A DNA stretch of 41,440 nt, taken from the NCBI RefSeq assembly GCF_002119405.1, contig NZ_MTBG01000031.1:1-41440 (forward strand), given 5' to 3'. The DNA comes from Pseudoruegeria sp. SK021 (lineage in GTDB: Bacteria; Pseudomonadota; Alphaproteobacteria; Rhodobacterales; Rhodobacteraceae). The notes beneath the pieces are model-generated. The model saw only the letters and a list, made by a program, of their open reading frames with translations. It had not been told where the DNA came from and searched no databases. Below are positions 8,215-17,727 of the stretch, one piece after another; the stretch's first letter is position 1, and every line of letters begins with the position of its first letter. The position numbers were made by a program, and so were the translations under genes.

Positions 8215-9057
8215 TCAAACCTCCTTCGGCGCCAAACGGCCGATCCTCTTGAATTTGCGCGTTTGTTCGGTCAATGCGATCTCGGTCGGCAGCCGCTCCA
8301 TCGACGAGGCGCCATAAAAGCCGTGGCAATTCTTGGTGTTGGCAAGGACGAAGGCGGCATCCTCGGGCATCGCCACCGGACCACCATGCACCAGCACGAT
8401 CACATCCGGATTCACCGCCAGTGCCGCCGCCGCCCAAGCGTCGGTCAACGCCGGAGCCTGCGCCAGCGTGACCCCGGTTTCCGCCCCAATAGACCCGCCG
8501 GTGGTCAGACCCAGATGCACCACGATAATATCAGCCCCGGCCTCAGCCATTGCCCGGGCGTCGTCTTCACAAAACACGTAAGGCGTGGTCAGCAGGTCCT
8601 TCTCATGCGCCCTGCGGATCATTTCCACCTCCAGCGCATAAGACATGCCGGTCTCTTCCAAATTGGCCCGGAAGGTGCCGTCGATCAGCCCGACGGTCGG
8701 AAAGTTCTGCACCCCGGAAAAGCCCGTCGCCTTCACTTGGTCCAGAAACTTGTCCATCAACCGAAATGGGTCCGAAGCGCAGACCCCGGCCAGAACCGGC
8801 GTATCCTTGACCACGGGCAGAACCTCGCCCGCCATTTCCATCACCACCGCATTGGCATCGCCATAGGGCATCAGCCCGGCCAAAGATCCGCGCCCGGCCA
8901 TGCGATAGCGCCCGGAATTGTAGATCACGATCAGGTCGATCCCGCCCGCCTCTTCGCATTTTGCCGACAGGCCGGTCCCGGCTCCGCCGCCAATGATCGG
9001 TTCTCCCGCATCACGCATGGCGCGGAATTTGCTCATCAGGGTGGCACGGTCATGCAT
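8215..9057 (-). CDS. TIM-barrel 'phosphoenolpyruvate hydrolase family' protein (Tm-1 C-domain homologue)
   Basis: A 280-residue single-domain TIM-barrel protein of the family annotated as PEP hydrolase or TIM-barrel signal transduction protein (PF09370 type). Recognisable blocks are [36 protein letters not shown] near the start, the [12 protein letters not shown] region, the [14 protein letters not shown] strand, and [14 protein letters not shown] near the end. The reaction is not established. It starts three bases after the LivF-Tm-1 fusion gene, in the same order in which the two domains are joined in the plant Tm-1 protein, and ends one base before the flotillin. A partnership with the Tm-1-like domain is therefore likely. 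Confidence 0.9.
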   Translation of the reverse strand: MHDRATLMSKFRAMRDAGEPIIGGGAGTGLSAKCEEAGGIDLIVIYNSGRYRMAGRGSLAGLMPYGDANAVVMEMAGEVLPVVKDTPVLAGVCASDPFRLMDKFLDQVKATGFSGVQNFPTVGLIDGTFRANLEETGMSYALEVEMIRRAHEKDLLTTPYVFCEDDARAMAEAGADIIVVHLGLTTGGSIGAETGVTLAQAPALTDAWAAAALAVNPDVIVLVHGGPVAMPEDAAFVLANTKNCHGFYGASSMERLPTEIALTEQTRKFKRIGRLAPKEV

Positions 9058-9060
9058 GGC

Positions 9061-11232
9061 TCAGGCTCCTTTGGCGACATGGCGCGGCTGCGTGTGAAGC
9101 GACCGGAAGGTCTGCACCACAAGGGCCGCGAAAGCGGGGTCGTTGATATTCTGCGGCACCCGGATCAAGCGGCGGGTCGCAGTTTGGCGCACGGTCTCTT
9201 CCAGCGTGCGAAACAAGGCCTCATCGGCGGCACGGTCCCAGAACGGCTGTCCCGGCGCATCCAGCGCCGAGACCCCGCCCTCGGGAAGATAAAACCGCAC
9301 TGGCGCGGTCATCCGGTTCAGCTTTTCCCCGATGAACCGGGCGATGGCGATATTCTCGTCCACGGTGGTGCGCATCAGGGTAATCTGGGGATTGTGTTCA
9401 TAGAACAAGCGCCCCCGATACTTGTCCGGCACCGTTTCCGGGGCGTTGAAATTGACCATATCAAGGGCGCCACACGCCCCGATAAAGGGTTGGCCACTGG
9501 CGATGGCGGCGTCAAACCGGGTGTCATTGGCGGCAAAGACCCCGCCCGCGATCATGTCGCAGACCTCGGTGGTGGTCAGGTCCAGCACCCCGTCCAGCAT
9601 CCCCGACGACAGCAGCATTTCCATCGACCGCCCACCGGTGCCTGTGGCGTGGAACACCAGACAGTCGTAATCGGCCTCCAGCGCGCGGCTGACCATCTGA
9701 ACGCAGGGCGTCGTGACCCCGAACATGGTGATGCCGATGGCAGGCTTGCCCGGGGCGATCTCGGGCGCTGCCGCCCGGGCCTTGACCATCCCGGCAAGCG
9801 CATGGGCCGCATTGCCCAAGACCGCCCGAGTGATCGAATTTAACCCCTGCACATCCGCCACCGAATGCATCATCGTGATGTCCGACGGGCCGACATATTG
9901 CTCGGTATTGCCCGATGCCACGGTCGAGACGATCAGCTTCGGCACCCCGACCGGCAGGCTGCGGAAGGCCGGTGCCACCAGCGCGGTGCCGCCCGATCCG
10001 CCCGCCGCAATTAGCCCCGCCACGTCGTCGCGGCCTTGCATCCAGCGGGCGAACGCCACGGTCATGCCCGCCACCGCACTGCCCCGATCGCCGGTGAACA
10101 CCCCGGAACTGCCCCGCGGGTGGTGACCTGCGATGGCATGCGGCGGCACTTCGGCCCCCGAGGGTTTGCCACTGGTGGACAGATCGACCAGCGCCACCCG
10201 GCAGCCATCCGCCTTCAGCAGATCGCGCAGGAACCGCAATTCATCGCCCTTGGTATCAAGGGTGCCGCAAACATAGACCAGCCCGGATCGCGCCACATTG
10301 GTCCGGGGCCGCGCCGCCGATTGGCTAAGTTCCGGCACCGGCGTCATGGTGCGCGCCGCCCCTTCGATCATCCGCACCGGCACGGGCGCGCTCCAGCGGG
10401 TTGGGGTCTTGGGGTTCGACAGATAGACCTTGATCGGGCCGGAGGTCGGGGCCGCATCCGGCAGGACCGGGTGTTCGGGCGTAGATGGGGTGTCGTCATG
10501 GGCATGGCGACCGACCCCCAGCAGGGCCTGCTGCAAGTCCCGGTCGGCGGCCAGAACGCCCGCCTCCATGATCCGGTTGACCCGGCCATTGACCATGATC
10601 GCGACCCGGTCCGCCACCCGGCACGCCACCCCGATATTCTGCTCGATGACCAGAACGTCGATGTCCCCTTCGCGGCCAAGCTGCACCAGCAGATCGGCCA
10701 CTTGGCTAACGATCACCGGGGCCAGCCCTTCGGTCGGCTCGTCCATCAGCAACAGGCGCGGATTGGTCAACAGCGCCCGGCCAATGGCCAGCATCTGCTG
10801 TTCGCCGCCCGACAGTTGCGCCCCGCCATTGCTGCGCCGCTCGGCCAGACGCGGAAACACCGAATAGATCCGCTCAGGCGTCCAGGCGCTGCCTTTGCGG
10901 GCCACCAGTTGCAGATGTTCGTCCACGGTCAGCGATTTCCAGAGCCGCCGTCCCTGCGGCACATAGCCGATGCCCAGACGAGCGATCTCGGCCGGGGACA
11001 GTCCGGCCAGCGATTGTCCGCGAAAGCTGATGCTGCCCGAGGCAACCGGCACCAGCCCCATGATCGCCTTGCACAGGGTGGTCTTGCCCATGCCATTGCG
11101 CCCGACCACAGACAACACGCCAGAGCCAAGGGTCAGCGTCACCCCTTGCAAGGCGTGGGACTGGCCGTAAAAGACATTAAGGTCGCGCACATCAAGGATC
11201 GGCGCGCCACCGCGCGGGGCATCAGTGACCAT
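9061..11232 (-). CDS. Fusion of LivF-type ABC ATPase with Tm-1-like (UPF0261) domain
   Basis: A 723-residue fusion. Residues 1-240 are a branched-chain amino acid type ABC ATPase (LivF): Walker A GRNGMGKT at 44-51, signature LSGGEQ at 140-145, Walker B LLLMDEPT at 161-168. Residues about 242-316 are a Pro/Thr/Ala-rich linker. From about 317 ([19 protein letters not shown]) to the end is a complete Tm-1-like ATP-binding domain, with [26 protein letters not shown] and [14 protein letters not shown] blocks. The start was set at MVTDAPRGG, overlapping the LivG stop by 11 bases; an in-frame ATG 27 codons upstream lies inside livG. The fusion joins the transporter motor to an enzyme-like domain. 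The substrate of the Tm-1-like domain is unknown. Confidence 0.93.
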   Translation of the reverse strand: MVTDAPRGGAPILDVRDLNVFYGQSHALQGVTLTLGSGVLSVVGRNGMGKTTLCKAIMGLVPVASGSISFRGQSLAGLSPAEIARLGIGYVPQGRRLWKSLTVDEHLQLVARKGSAWTPERIYSVFPRLAERRSNGGAQLSGGEQQMLAIGRALLTNPRLLLMDEPTEGLAPVIVSQVADLLVQLGREGDIDVLVIEQNIGVACRVADRVAIMVNGRVNRIMEAGVLAADRDLQQALLGVGRHAHDDTPSTPEHPVLPDAAPTSGPIKVYLSNPKTPTRWSAPVPVRMIEGAARTMTPVPELSQSAARPRTNVARSGLVYVCGTLDTKGDELRFLRDLLKADGCRVALVDLSTSGKPSGAEVPPHAIAGHHPRGSSGVFTGDRGSAVAGMTVAFARWMQGRDDVAGLIAAGGSGGTALVAPAFRSLPVGVPKLIVSTVASGNTEQYVGPSDITMMHSVADVQGLNSITRAVLGNAAHALAGMVKARAAAPEIAPGKPAIGITMFGVTTPCVQMVSRALEADYDCLVFHATGTGGRSMEMLLSSGMLDGVLDLTTTEVCDMIAGGVFAANDTRFDAAIASGQPFIGACGALDMVNFNAPETVPDKYRGRLFYEHNPQITLMRTTVDENIAIARFIGEKLNRMTAPVRFYLPEGGVSALDAPGQPFWDRAADEALFRTLEETVRQTATRRLIRVPQNINDPAFAALVVQTFRSLHTQPRHVAKGA

Positions 11233-12019
11233 CGCCGCCTCCCAGATAAAGCGCTTGGACCTCGGGATCGTCCTCGATCTCGGCGGGTTTGCCTTCTTTG
11301 AAGATGCGGCCATTGTGCATCATCGTCACCTGATCGCTGACCCGCAGGGCAACATCCATGTCATGCTCAATGACGATATAGCCGACATGGGATGGCAGGC
11401 CGGTCAGGATCGCCACCAGATCGCTGCGTTCGGTCGGGCTAAGACCCGCCGCCGGCTCATCGAACAGAATGAAACGCGGCGCCCCGGCCAGCGCCATGGC
11501 GATTTCCAACTGGCGCTGCTGGCCATAGGCCAGTTCCGACACCAGCCGATCCCGCACGTCCTCCAGATGCGCGACCCGAACCAGATCCTCGGCGCTGGCC
11601 ATCAGCGCGTCCGAACGCCGGGGCCGGATCATCGAGAACCGCCCGCGCGACACGCCCCGGCAGGCCAGATAGACATTGTCCAGCACCGTCAGCCCAGAAA
11701 ACAACAACGAAATCTGATAGGTCCGCCGCAGCCCGCGCCGGATCCGTTCCTGCGGCGGGAAGGCGGTGACATCTTCGCCGAAGAACCGGATCGAGCCAGC
11801 GGTCGGGGCAAAATCGCCGGTGATGCAATTGAACAGCGTGGTCTTGCCCGCCCCGTTCGATCCCAGCACCGCCCGACGCTCGCCGGGGGCGACGGTCAGG
11901 GTGATGTCTTGCAAGGCGGCCAGCGCCCCAAAGCTTTTGCTGACCCCGCGCAACTCCAACGCGCTGGCAGTGCCGGTGGCGCGCAGACGCGCGGCCACAG
12001 AGGCGGTTGCGTCGGTCAT
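11222..12019 (-). CDS. ABC transporter ATPase, LivG type
   Basis: A 265-residue cytoplasmic ATPase of a branched-chain amino acid or amide importer. Walker A GSNGAGKT lies near residues 53-60, the LivG-type signature [13 protein letters not shown] in the middle, Walker [12 protein letters not shown] after it, and the switch histidine in VIEHDMD. The chosen start MTDATASV has AGGAGG eight bases ahead and overlaps the LivM stop as ATGA; an in-frame ATG 21 codons upstream lies inside livM. It pairs with the LivF half of the downstream fusion and the two upstream permeases. Confidence 0.95.
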   Translation of the reverse strand: MTDATASVAARLRATGTASALELRGVSKSFGALAALQDITLTVAPGERRAVLGSNGAGKTTLFNCITGDFAPTAGSIRFFGEDVTAFPPQERIRRGLRRTYQISLLFSGLTVLDNVYLACRGVSRGRFSMIRPRRSDALMASAEDLVRVAHLEDVRDRLVSELAYGQQRQLEIAMALAGAPRFILFDEPAAGLSPTERSDLVAILTGLPSHVGYIVIEHDMDVALRVSDQVTMMHNGRIFKEGKPAEIEDDPEVQALYLGGGDGH

Positions 12020-13098
12020 TCTGACCTCCTGTCCTGCCCGGTCAGGCTGTCCCGGCGGCGGCTGTCTTTCAGGCGCTGCCACAGCCCCAACAATCCATCC
12101 GGCGAGAAAAACACGATCAGCAAAAAGCCCATCCCGATCAGCAGCTGGAACCGTTCACCGCCCAGCCCCAGCGCCACCAGCACATCCACTGCAAAGGTCT
12201 TCAGCAGCACATAAAGCAGCGCGCCAATGAACGCCCCGATCGGGTGGCCCAGACCGCCAATCACCGCGATTACCAGAATGTCGATGGCAGGCTGGATCCC
12301 CGCCGTTCCGGGCGAGATTTGCGCCGACTGCCATGTCAAAAGGATGCCGCCCAAGCCCGCCGGGATCGCCGCCAACGCATAGGCCGCCACCCGGTGCGCC
12401 GTGACGTTATAGCCAAGCGCGGCCATCCGCCGGGGATTGTCCCGCACCCCCTGCAACGCCAATCCGAACGGCGCGCGCGAGATGTACAGCACCGCGCTAT
12501 AAGACAGCACCGCCCAGAACAGGGTCATGTAATAAAACGCTTCCGGACCGCGCCAGTCGATGCCGAACAACATCGGCGGCAACACGCTATTGAAGCCCGA
12601 GAAGCCGTTGAACAGGTCATAGTTCTGGCGCACGAAATAAAAGAACGCCGCCGCAACCGCGAGGGTGATCATGATCGTATAGATCCCCTCGGTGCGCACC
12701 GCCAACCAGCCCACTGCGGTGGCGAACAGCATCGCGATCAACAAGGCCAGCGGCACCGTCACCCACCACGGCCAGCCCATGGAAATACTGGCGACGGCGC
12801 TGTCGCCAAAAATGGCCACCATATACCCGGCAATCCCGGCGATGGTCATCTGCACCAGACTGACCATACCGCCATAGCCAGCCAGAAACATCAGGCTCAG
12901 GGCGATCATGCCCAGAATAAAGGTCCACCCCATAATCTGGAACATAACGAAATTGCTGGCAAATGCAGGCAGCACCAGCAGCAAGACGCCGACAACCCAA
13001 TAGGCGGCGGGAACGCGGGCAAGCCAGCCACGCATCCGGCCCTGCGCCTCTGGCGCGGTTGCGGGCTTGGCCGTCAGGGGAAGGTCAGTGTTGGTCAT
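12016..13098 (-). CDS. ABC transporter permease, LivM type
   Basis: A 360-residue integral membrane permease of the branched-chain amino acid family. About nine hydrophobic segments are visible, beginning AYWVVGVLLLVLPAF after a 30-residue polar N-terminus. The typical LivM blocks GYGGMVSLVQMTIAGIAGY and GVRDNPRRMAALGYNV are present, and VIGGLGHPIGAFIGALLYVLL precedes the last helix. It overlaps LivG by four bases and follows LivH after four bases. Together with LivH it should form the inner-membrane channel for the ligand delivered by the binding protein encoded upstream. Confidence 0.95.
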   Translation of the reverse strand: MTNTDLPLTAKPATAPEAQGRMRGWLARVPAAYWVVGVLLLVLPAFASNFVMFQIMGWTFILGMIALSLMFLAGYGGMVSLVQMTIAGIAGYMVAIFGDSAVASISMGWPWWVTVPLALLIAMLFATAVGWLAVRTEGIYTIMITLAVAAAFFYFVRQNYDLFNGFSGFNSVLPPMLFGIDWRGPEAFYYMTLFWAVLSYSAVLYISRAPFGLALQGVRDNPRRMAALGYNVTAHRVAAYALAAIPAGLGGILLTWQSAQISPGTAGIQPAIDILVIAVIGGLGHPIGAFIGALLYVLLKTFAVDVLVALGLGGERFQLLIGMGFLLIVFFSPDGLLGLWQRLKDSRRRDSLTGQDRRSE

Positions 13099-13102
13099 CG
13101 GA

Positions 13103-14161
13103 TCAGGCCTTTCCCATCAGGCCCTGCGGCCGGAAGGCCAGCACAACCACCATGATCAGAAAGGTCAGCACGACCGCATATGTCGGAAAATAGACCGAAC
13201 CGAACTGTTCGGCCAAGCCGATCAGCAGCGCCCCAAGCGCCGCGCCGGGGATCGACCCCATGCCGCCAACAATGACCACCACGAGGCTGGCCAACAGAAA
13301 CCGGATATCCTCGCCGGGGGCGACGGATTGAAAGGTGCCGCCAACCACACCGGCCACCCCGGCCAGCCCGGCCCCAAAGGCAAACACCCCGACAAACACC
13401 CATTCGATGCGCGCGCCGGTGGCCGACAGCATATCCCGGTCATCCACCCCAGCCCGGATCAACATCCCGATCCGGGTCTTGTTCAGCGCCAGCCACATGC
13501 CGACGCCCACCACCACCGATGCCGCAAAGATCACCAGCCGAACCATGGGGTATTTCATGAAAATCAACTCGCCGCTGGAGCGCTTGACCCCGGTGACGAA
13601 GAACGTCTCCATCGGTCCCGATAGCCAGCTTGGCGGTGAGATATTGAAGAAATCGCCGCCGAAGCTCCACATCATCAGGTCGGCCATAACGATTGAAATG
13701 CCGATGGTGACAAGGGTCTGGCGCAGGTCTTGGCCCTCGATCCGGCGAAACACAAAGACCTGCATCAGCACGCCCAGAAAGCCGACGACCACAAACGCCA
13801 CTGGAAAAGCGATCAGCCAGTAACCGGTAATATCCGCCACGAAAAAGCCGATATACCCGCCCAAAAGGTAGAGCGAGCCATGCGCCAGATTGACGTTGCG
13901 CATCAGGCCAAAGATCAGGGTAAAGCCGCTAGCGACAAGGAAATACAGCCCGCCAAGGGTGATGCCGTTGAACAGCGCATTCAGGAAGATTTTCTTGCTG
14001 CCGATGCGATCCGACAGCGCGTCGGGCCAAATCGCAAAGATCATCCACAGCAGCACCGCGATCACAATCGCCACCAGCCCGGCCCAGACCGGATGCGTGC
14101 GGGCAAAGGCCCTCACAGGTGCAGCCCCGGCAATGGCGGCGTCATATGGATCGGACAACAA
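13103..14161 (-). CDS. ABC transporter permease, LivH type
   Basis: A 352-residue inner-membrane permease. Blocks typical of LivH are LNALFNGITLGGLYFLVASGFTLIFGLMRNVNLAHGSLYLLGGYIG and, near the end, VVVIVGGMGSIPGAALGALLIGLAEQF. An N-terminal hydrophobic helix (VWAGLVAIVIAVLLWMIFAIW) precedes the core and makes it longer than the usual 290-310 residues. The start is uncertain: the listed one is TTG, no in-frame ATG precedes the first helix, and the purine-rich AGGGAGG upstream is about 19 bases away, farther than usual. It is the first transporter gene after araC, 82 bases downstream of it. Confidence 0.92.
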   Translation of the reverse strand: MLSDPYDAAIAGAAPVRAFARTHPVWAGLVAIVIAVLLWMIFAIWPDALSDRIGSKKIFLNALFNGITLGGLYFLVASGFTLIFGLMRNVNLAHGSLYLLGGYIGFFVADITGYWLIAFPVAFVVVGFLGVLMQVFVFRRIEGQDLRQTLVTIGISIVMADLMMWSFGGDFFNISPPSWLSGPMETFFVTGVKRSSGELIFMKYPMVRLVIFAASVVVGVGMWLALNKTRIGMLIRAGVDDRDMLSATGARIEWVFVGVFAFGAGLAGVAGVVGGTFQSVAPGEDIRFLLASLVVVIVGGMGSIPGAALGALLIGLAEQFGSVYFPTYAVVLTFLIMVVVLAFRPQGLMGKA

Positions 14162-14243
14162 GGTTCGCGGAACACGGCTTCCCTCCCTCTCGGGCGCTGG
14201 CCCGGTTGGGCTGGCGCTTGTCCTCAGGCTAGGGCGGGGTCCG

Positions 14244-15116
14244 CTAGATGGGCATACCTGACAGTCTTGCCGGTTGGCCCATCATCGGAAAACCGGACCC
14301 GGACACATGCGCCACACGGCGGTATTCGCTGGGGGCGATCCCGACATTGGACGAAAAGAACCGGGTAAAGCTGGCTTGCGACGAGAACCCCAGATCAAAG
14401 GCAATGTCGGTGACGGATTTTCCCGTGCTCAGCAGATCGTCAATCGCCTGCTCGGACCGCAACGTGTTCATATAGACATTCGGGGTCACGCCGAATTGTT
14501 GCTTGAACAGTTTGAAAAAATGCGGCCGCGACAGGCCAACGCTGCGAGCGACGGTTTCCATATCCAGATCTTCGGTGATCCGTTCTTGCATCAGGCGCTG
14601 CGACCGGCGCACCCGGAAATCGTTGGACCGGGTGCAGACGGTGTCCAGACGCGACTGCCCCGAATGCCACGACTGTTCAAAACAAGCGCGGGTAACGCCG
14701 AACAGCAAGGGGTCAAAGGCGTCGTGATCTTCATTTTCCATAAGATTTCCGGTCAACCGGCGCACCAGCCCCGCCACGGTTGGCGTGATCGCAAGCTGGC
14801 AGCTGCCAAATTTCAGCGCATATTCGGCGGACTGGCTGTTCTCCAGAAACCACATGGGCTTGATATACAGCACCAGACACAGGCTGCTGCGACCGGCAGT
14901 ATGGTTAAAGCTGTGCGGCTCCCACGGGCTGACCGCAGTGGCATAGTCAAGATCGTTCGGCACCGTCTGGCACCCCACGGTCACCGAGGCCGGTGCGCCG
15001 CTGAGATGGAAAATCAGGTGACCTTCCCGGTGCGCATGGGTAATGATCGGCTTGTCAAGATTATAGACCGCGGCACGACCGAACGCCCCGTGCGAGACGG
15101 CGATTGCATGGCTCAT
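14244..15116 (-). CDS. AraC-family transcriptional regulator
   Basis: A 290-residue regulator with an N-terminal cupin-like sensing domain (residues about 10-110; THAHREGHLIFHLSG and SPWEPHSFNHTAG resemble AraC cupin strands) and a C-terminal two-helix-turn-helix AraC domain (about 185-275; DMETVARSVGLSRPHFFKLFKQQFGVTP and SVTDIAFDLGFSSQASFTRFF). The start at MSHAIAV was chosen because GGAGG lies nine bases ahead. It lies between the binding-protein half and the permease-oxidase half of the block, so it probably controls one or both in response to the substrate or a breakdown product. A 14-bp perfect palindrome lies upstream at 15264-15277. Confidence 0.93.
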   Translation of the reverse strand: MSHAIAVSHGAFGRAAVYNLDKPIITHAHREGHLIFHLSGAPASVTVGCQTVPNDLDYATAVSPWEPHSFNHTAGRSSLCLVLYIKPMWFLENSQSAEYALKFGSCQLAITPTVAGLVRRLTGNLMENEDHDAFDPLLFGVTRACFEQSWHSGQSRLDTVCTRSNDFRVRRSQRLMQERITEDLDMETVARSVGLSRPHFFKLFKQQFGVTPNVYMNTLRSEQAIDDLLSTGKSVTDIAFDLGFSSQASFTRFFSSNVGIAPSEYRRVAHVSGSGFPMMGQPARLSGMPI

Positions 15117-15263
15117 CTGATGTCCTCCCAGGACGGGACGGCACTTCTTCAGAGCGCTCGTCCACCCACAGATCGCACACTTGAAATCTGCTGCGCGCAA
15201 GCCCTTTTGTTCGAAAATCAGACTTAAGGTTAAATGGGCAAGGCGGCGCGCGCCCTGCCAATC

Positions 15264-15277
15264 GGCCGATATCGGCC
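15264..15277. promoter_or_regulatory. 14-bp perfect palindrome upstream of araC
   Basis: GGCCGATATCGGCC is a perfect palindrome directly after the stop codon of the alcohol-dehydrogenase-like gene and about 150 bp before the araC start codon. It has no loop and no T-run, so it is unlikely to be a terminator. A dimeric regulator's operator is more plausible; which regulator binds it is unknown. Confidence 0.4.
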
Positions 15278-16357
15278 TCAGAACACCGCTTGCATGATCG
15301 ACAAGGCGCAGCCGGCTCCGTTGATCGCGTCCAAGGTTCCGCTGCCCGACAGGCTGCGCGCCGCACGGGCCAGATCGGCCCGGGTCAGCCCCAGTTCCGA
15401 CAGCGAGACCGCCAGTGGCAGGTCTTGCAGAAACACCCCCAGACCAGTCGCCAGATCGGTCTCCGCATCCAAGCCCATGATCCGGCGCAGCGGCCGGCTT
15501 CGGTCGCCGCTGCCGTGCTGGGCGCGCAGGACCCCCGGCACCAGCAGCCGCGCCGCGGCCCCGGCATCCAGCCCTTGGGCACTGGCCGCGATCAGGGCAT
15601 CCCCAATGATCTGGGTCGGGCCGATCCCCTTTTGCTGCGCCAACACCGCATTCAGACTGGCGGCCATCAGGTCCCGGCGCACCTCGATGCGTTCGTCGCC
15701 AAACAGCAGATGCAGCGATTGCGCCACCCGGTTCAGCCCGTCCAGCGCCATACCATCTGCGGGCGGGTTGAACGCGGGCGACAGATACGCCTCCAGACAG
15801 CGCACCAGTGTCGCCACCGCCGCACTGGCGCTTTGCGACAGGTCGGCCCCCAACGTCACGGTCGGATCACAGATCAGGATCGAGGGCAGCCCCGATTTCA
15901 CATGCAGATCAGTTGAGGATTGGGTCTCGGTCTGCTGGGCGCGACTGTGGCCCGGAAGCCCGTCGATCCCCGGCACCGCAAACAGGGCCAGCGCCGGATC
16001 TTTGGCCTCACGCGCCCGGCCATCGGTGCGGGTCTCGCGCCGGATCTTGCGGCCAACTGAAATCGCCCGGGCCGAGCCATAGGCCAGAATCACATCCGCC
16101 GATTTCCGGTGCAACAGCGCCGCCAGATCGCTGCGGATCGTCTGCGCCGAGGCGCGGGTGTCGATGGGGTAATGGATGGGCCGACTACAGCGCGGCAACC
16201 CGGAATACACCCGCTCGGTAAAGCTGCTATTCGTCAGGCCCGCATCGGCCAGCACGAGGGGCGCCCGATAGCCATGGGTCTCTAGCTCAGACCGCAGGGC
16301 TTCTTCCAACACACCATCGGCAAAATGCGCGCGCAGGGGAAAGGTGATCAGGGTCAT
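15278..16357 (-). CDS. Iron-alcohol-dehydrogenase-like protein lacking canonical metal ligands
   Basis: A 359-residue protein with the fold pattern of iron-containing alcohol dehydrogenases and maleylacetate reductases. Seen are an N-terminal nucleotide-binding half with ADVILAYGSARAISVGRKI in place of the GGGSxxDxAK motif, the hinge strand LPSILICDPTVTLG, and the helix LEAYLSPAFNPPADGMALDGL. In FucO the metal is held by Asp and His of the DALTH motif and two later histidines; here the equivalent stretch reads AATLVRCLEAY-like with Ala and Arg, and the later VPHG histidine is not found. It probably no longer binds iron in the usual way. Whether it is an enzyme with another mechanism or a binding protein is unknown. 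MTLITFPLRAHF was taken as start; only a weak AGG precedes it. Confidence 0.72.
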   Translation of the reverse strand: MTLITFPLRAHFADGVLEEALRSELETHGYRAPLVLADAGLTNSSFTERVYSGLPRCSRPIHYPIDTRASAQTIRSDLAALLHRKSADVILAYGSARAISVGRKIRRETRTDGRAREAKDPALALFAVPGIDGLPGHSRAQQTETQSSTDLHVKSGLPSILICDPTVTLGADLSQSASAAVATLVRCLEAYLSPAFNPPADGMALDGLNRVAQSLHLLFGDERIEVRRDLMAASLNAVLAQQKGIGPTQIIGDALIAASAQGLDAGAAARLLVPGVLRAQHGSGDRSRPLRRIMGLDAETDLATGLGVFLQDLPLAVSLSELGLTRADLARAARSLSGSGTLDAINGAGCALSIMQAVF

Positions 16358-16403
16358 GTCCGGACCTGCCGTGCAAGGAAGACCGATAAGGGACCATCCC
16401 GCT

Positions 16404-16438
16404 TGTCCGGTCGCCGCAACGCAGGCGGCGACCGGACA
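16404..16438 (-). promoter_or_regulatory. Strong intergenic hairpin after the binding-protein gene
   Basis: A perfect 14-bp inverted repeat (TGTCCGGTCGCCGC and its complement) around a 7-nt loop, 20 bases after the stop of the periplasmic binding-protein gene and before the alcohol-dehydrogenase-like gene. No U-tract follows in the direction of transcription. This fits an mRNA-stabilising or partial-attenuation hairpin that keeps binding-protein mRNA more abundant than the distal genes. Confidence 0.6.
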
Positions 16439-16458
16439 GCGCGACAGAGGCTGTACGC

Positions 16459-17727
16459 TTAGTACGAGGTCTTGCACTCTGGCGTGTCACGGCTGGGCAA
16501 GCCGATCGCGTCAAACGCCGCTTTGTCGATGCCCAGCGTCTGGTTCACGTTCTCTTTCGTGGCGACCAGTTGGTTGGCAAGCGTGCCATCGTCCAATTGC
16601 ACCACCTCGGTGATGAAGTTGGTTCCGATCGCCTGCCGGTTCTCATCCAGCGTGATGGTCCCGTTCGGGGCCTCAAGCGTGATGTTGGACAAGCAATCGC
16701 GGAACCCGGCCTGACCCTCTCCCAAATTGCCCTCGACCGTATCCATGCATTGCAGCACTGCCAGCGTGGCGTTGTAATAGCCGGTGGCAAACAGGGACGG
16801 CGTTGGGAAACGCTCGCTCTCGGGGAAGGTCTCCTGATACAGTTGCACAAAACTGGTCCAGCGCGGATCGTCCCACGTGTCGGCCTGGGGCCCCGACGAT
16901 GGCACCCCGACCAGCGCTTCCTTGGCCGAGCCCTGACTGTTCAGCACGGTGCCATCCACCATGATGGTGCCGCCGATCAGGTTCGCCTCGCCGCCCGCTT
17001 GCTGGTACTGGTTCAGGAAGTTAACGGCATCGCCGCCGCCCAGCCCCAAATAGATGGCGTCGACATCATCCGGTAAGGCCGCGATGATTGAGCCGAAATC
17101 CTTGGTCCCAAGCGGCACCCAGAACCGGTCGGTGATCTCGCCGCCCGCAGCGCAATACTCCGTCGCAAAGCCAAAGACCTGTGTGTAGATGAACGAATAA
17201 TCCTCGCCCACCGTGGCCACGGTCTTATAGCCCTTTTCGTTGAAGACGTAATCGCCCAGACCCGCTGACCACTGCGCCCCATCAATATTGAAGCGGAAGA
17301 AGTTCTCAGAGGGGGTGACATAGGTGGTCTCCATCGCGCCGGAGATCCCGTTGATGAAGGTGACGCCGGGCTGGGTCTTGGAATAATCCCGGATCGCGAT
17401 GCCTTCCGAGCCGGACAAGGGGCCGATCACGATATCGACCTGATCCTGCTCGACCAGTTTGCGCGCCGCCCGTACCGCGCTGTCCGGAGTGGTGTCGGTC
17501 GAGGCGACGATCACTTCAATGGCGCGCCCCCCGGCCATGTTGTCCGCCTCTTGCAAAGCGGCTTCCAAACCGCGGATGCCGTCCTCGCCCAAGGCGGTAT
17601 AGGTGCCCTCCAGCGTCGCCAGAACGCCGATCTTGACCGGACCCTCATGGGATGCCGCCTGGACCGAAGTTGCCCCTGCCGCGATCAACGCCAGCGTGGA
17701 CAAGGTGTTCAGATAGGGTTGTCTCAT
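16459..17727 (-). CDS. Periplasmic substrate-binding protein of Liv/amide type
   Basis: A 422-residue exported binding protein. Residues 1-24 are a signal peptide (MRQPYLN, hydrophobic core TLALIAAGATSVQA, cleavage before SHEG). The mature part is a type I periplasmic binding fold starting KIGVLATLEGTYTALGEDGIRGLEAAL, with ADNMAGGRAIEVIVASTDTTPDSAVRAARKLVEQDQVDIVIGPLSG, as in branched-chain amino acid and short-amide binding proteins. GGAGG precedes the chosen ATG; the frame stays open 175 codons further upstream but that part has no export signal or homology. It should deliver the ligand to the LivH/LivM permeases, which are separated from it by two genes. Confidence 0.95.
   Translation of the reverse strand: MRQPYLNTLSTLALIAAGATSVQAASHEGPVKIGVLATLEGTYTALGEDGIRGLEAALQEADNMAGGRAIEVIVASTDTTPDSAVRAARKLVEQDQVDIVIGPLSGSEGIAIRDYSKTQPGVTFINGISGAMETTYVTPSENFFRFNIDGAQWSAGLGDYVFNEKGYKTVATVGEDYSFIYTQVFGFATEYCAAGGEITDRFWVPLGTKDFGSIIAALPDDVDAIYLGLGGGDAVNFLNQYQQAGGEANLIGGTIMVDGTVLNSQGSAKEALVGVPSSGPQADTWDDPRWTSFVQLYQETFPESERFPTPSLFATGYYNATLAVLQCMDTVEGNLGEGQAGFRDCLSNITLEAPNGTITLDENRQAIGTNFITEVVQLDDGTLANQLVATKENVNQTLGIDKAAFDAIGLPSRDTPECKTSY

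Noticed and set aside
8149-9843. 564-codon open frame on plus across the TIM-barrel and Tm-1-like genes
   Set aside because: His/Arg/Gln-rich composition typical of antisense frames in high-GC DNA; the opposite strand has clear families.
10036-11301. 421-codon open frame on plus across the LivF fusion
   Set aside because: Antisense shadow; Walker and signature motifs are on the minus strand.
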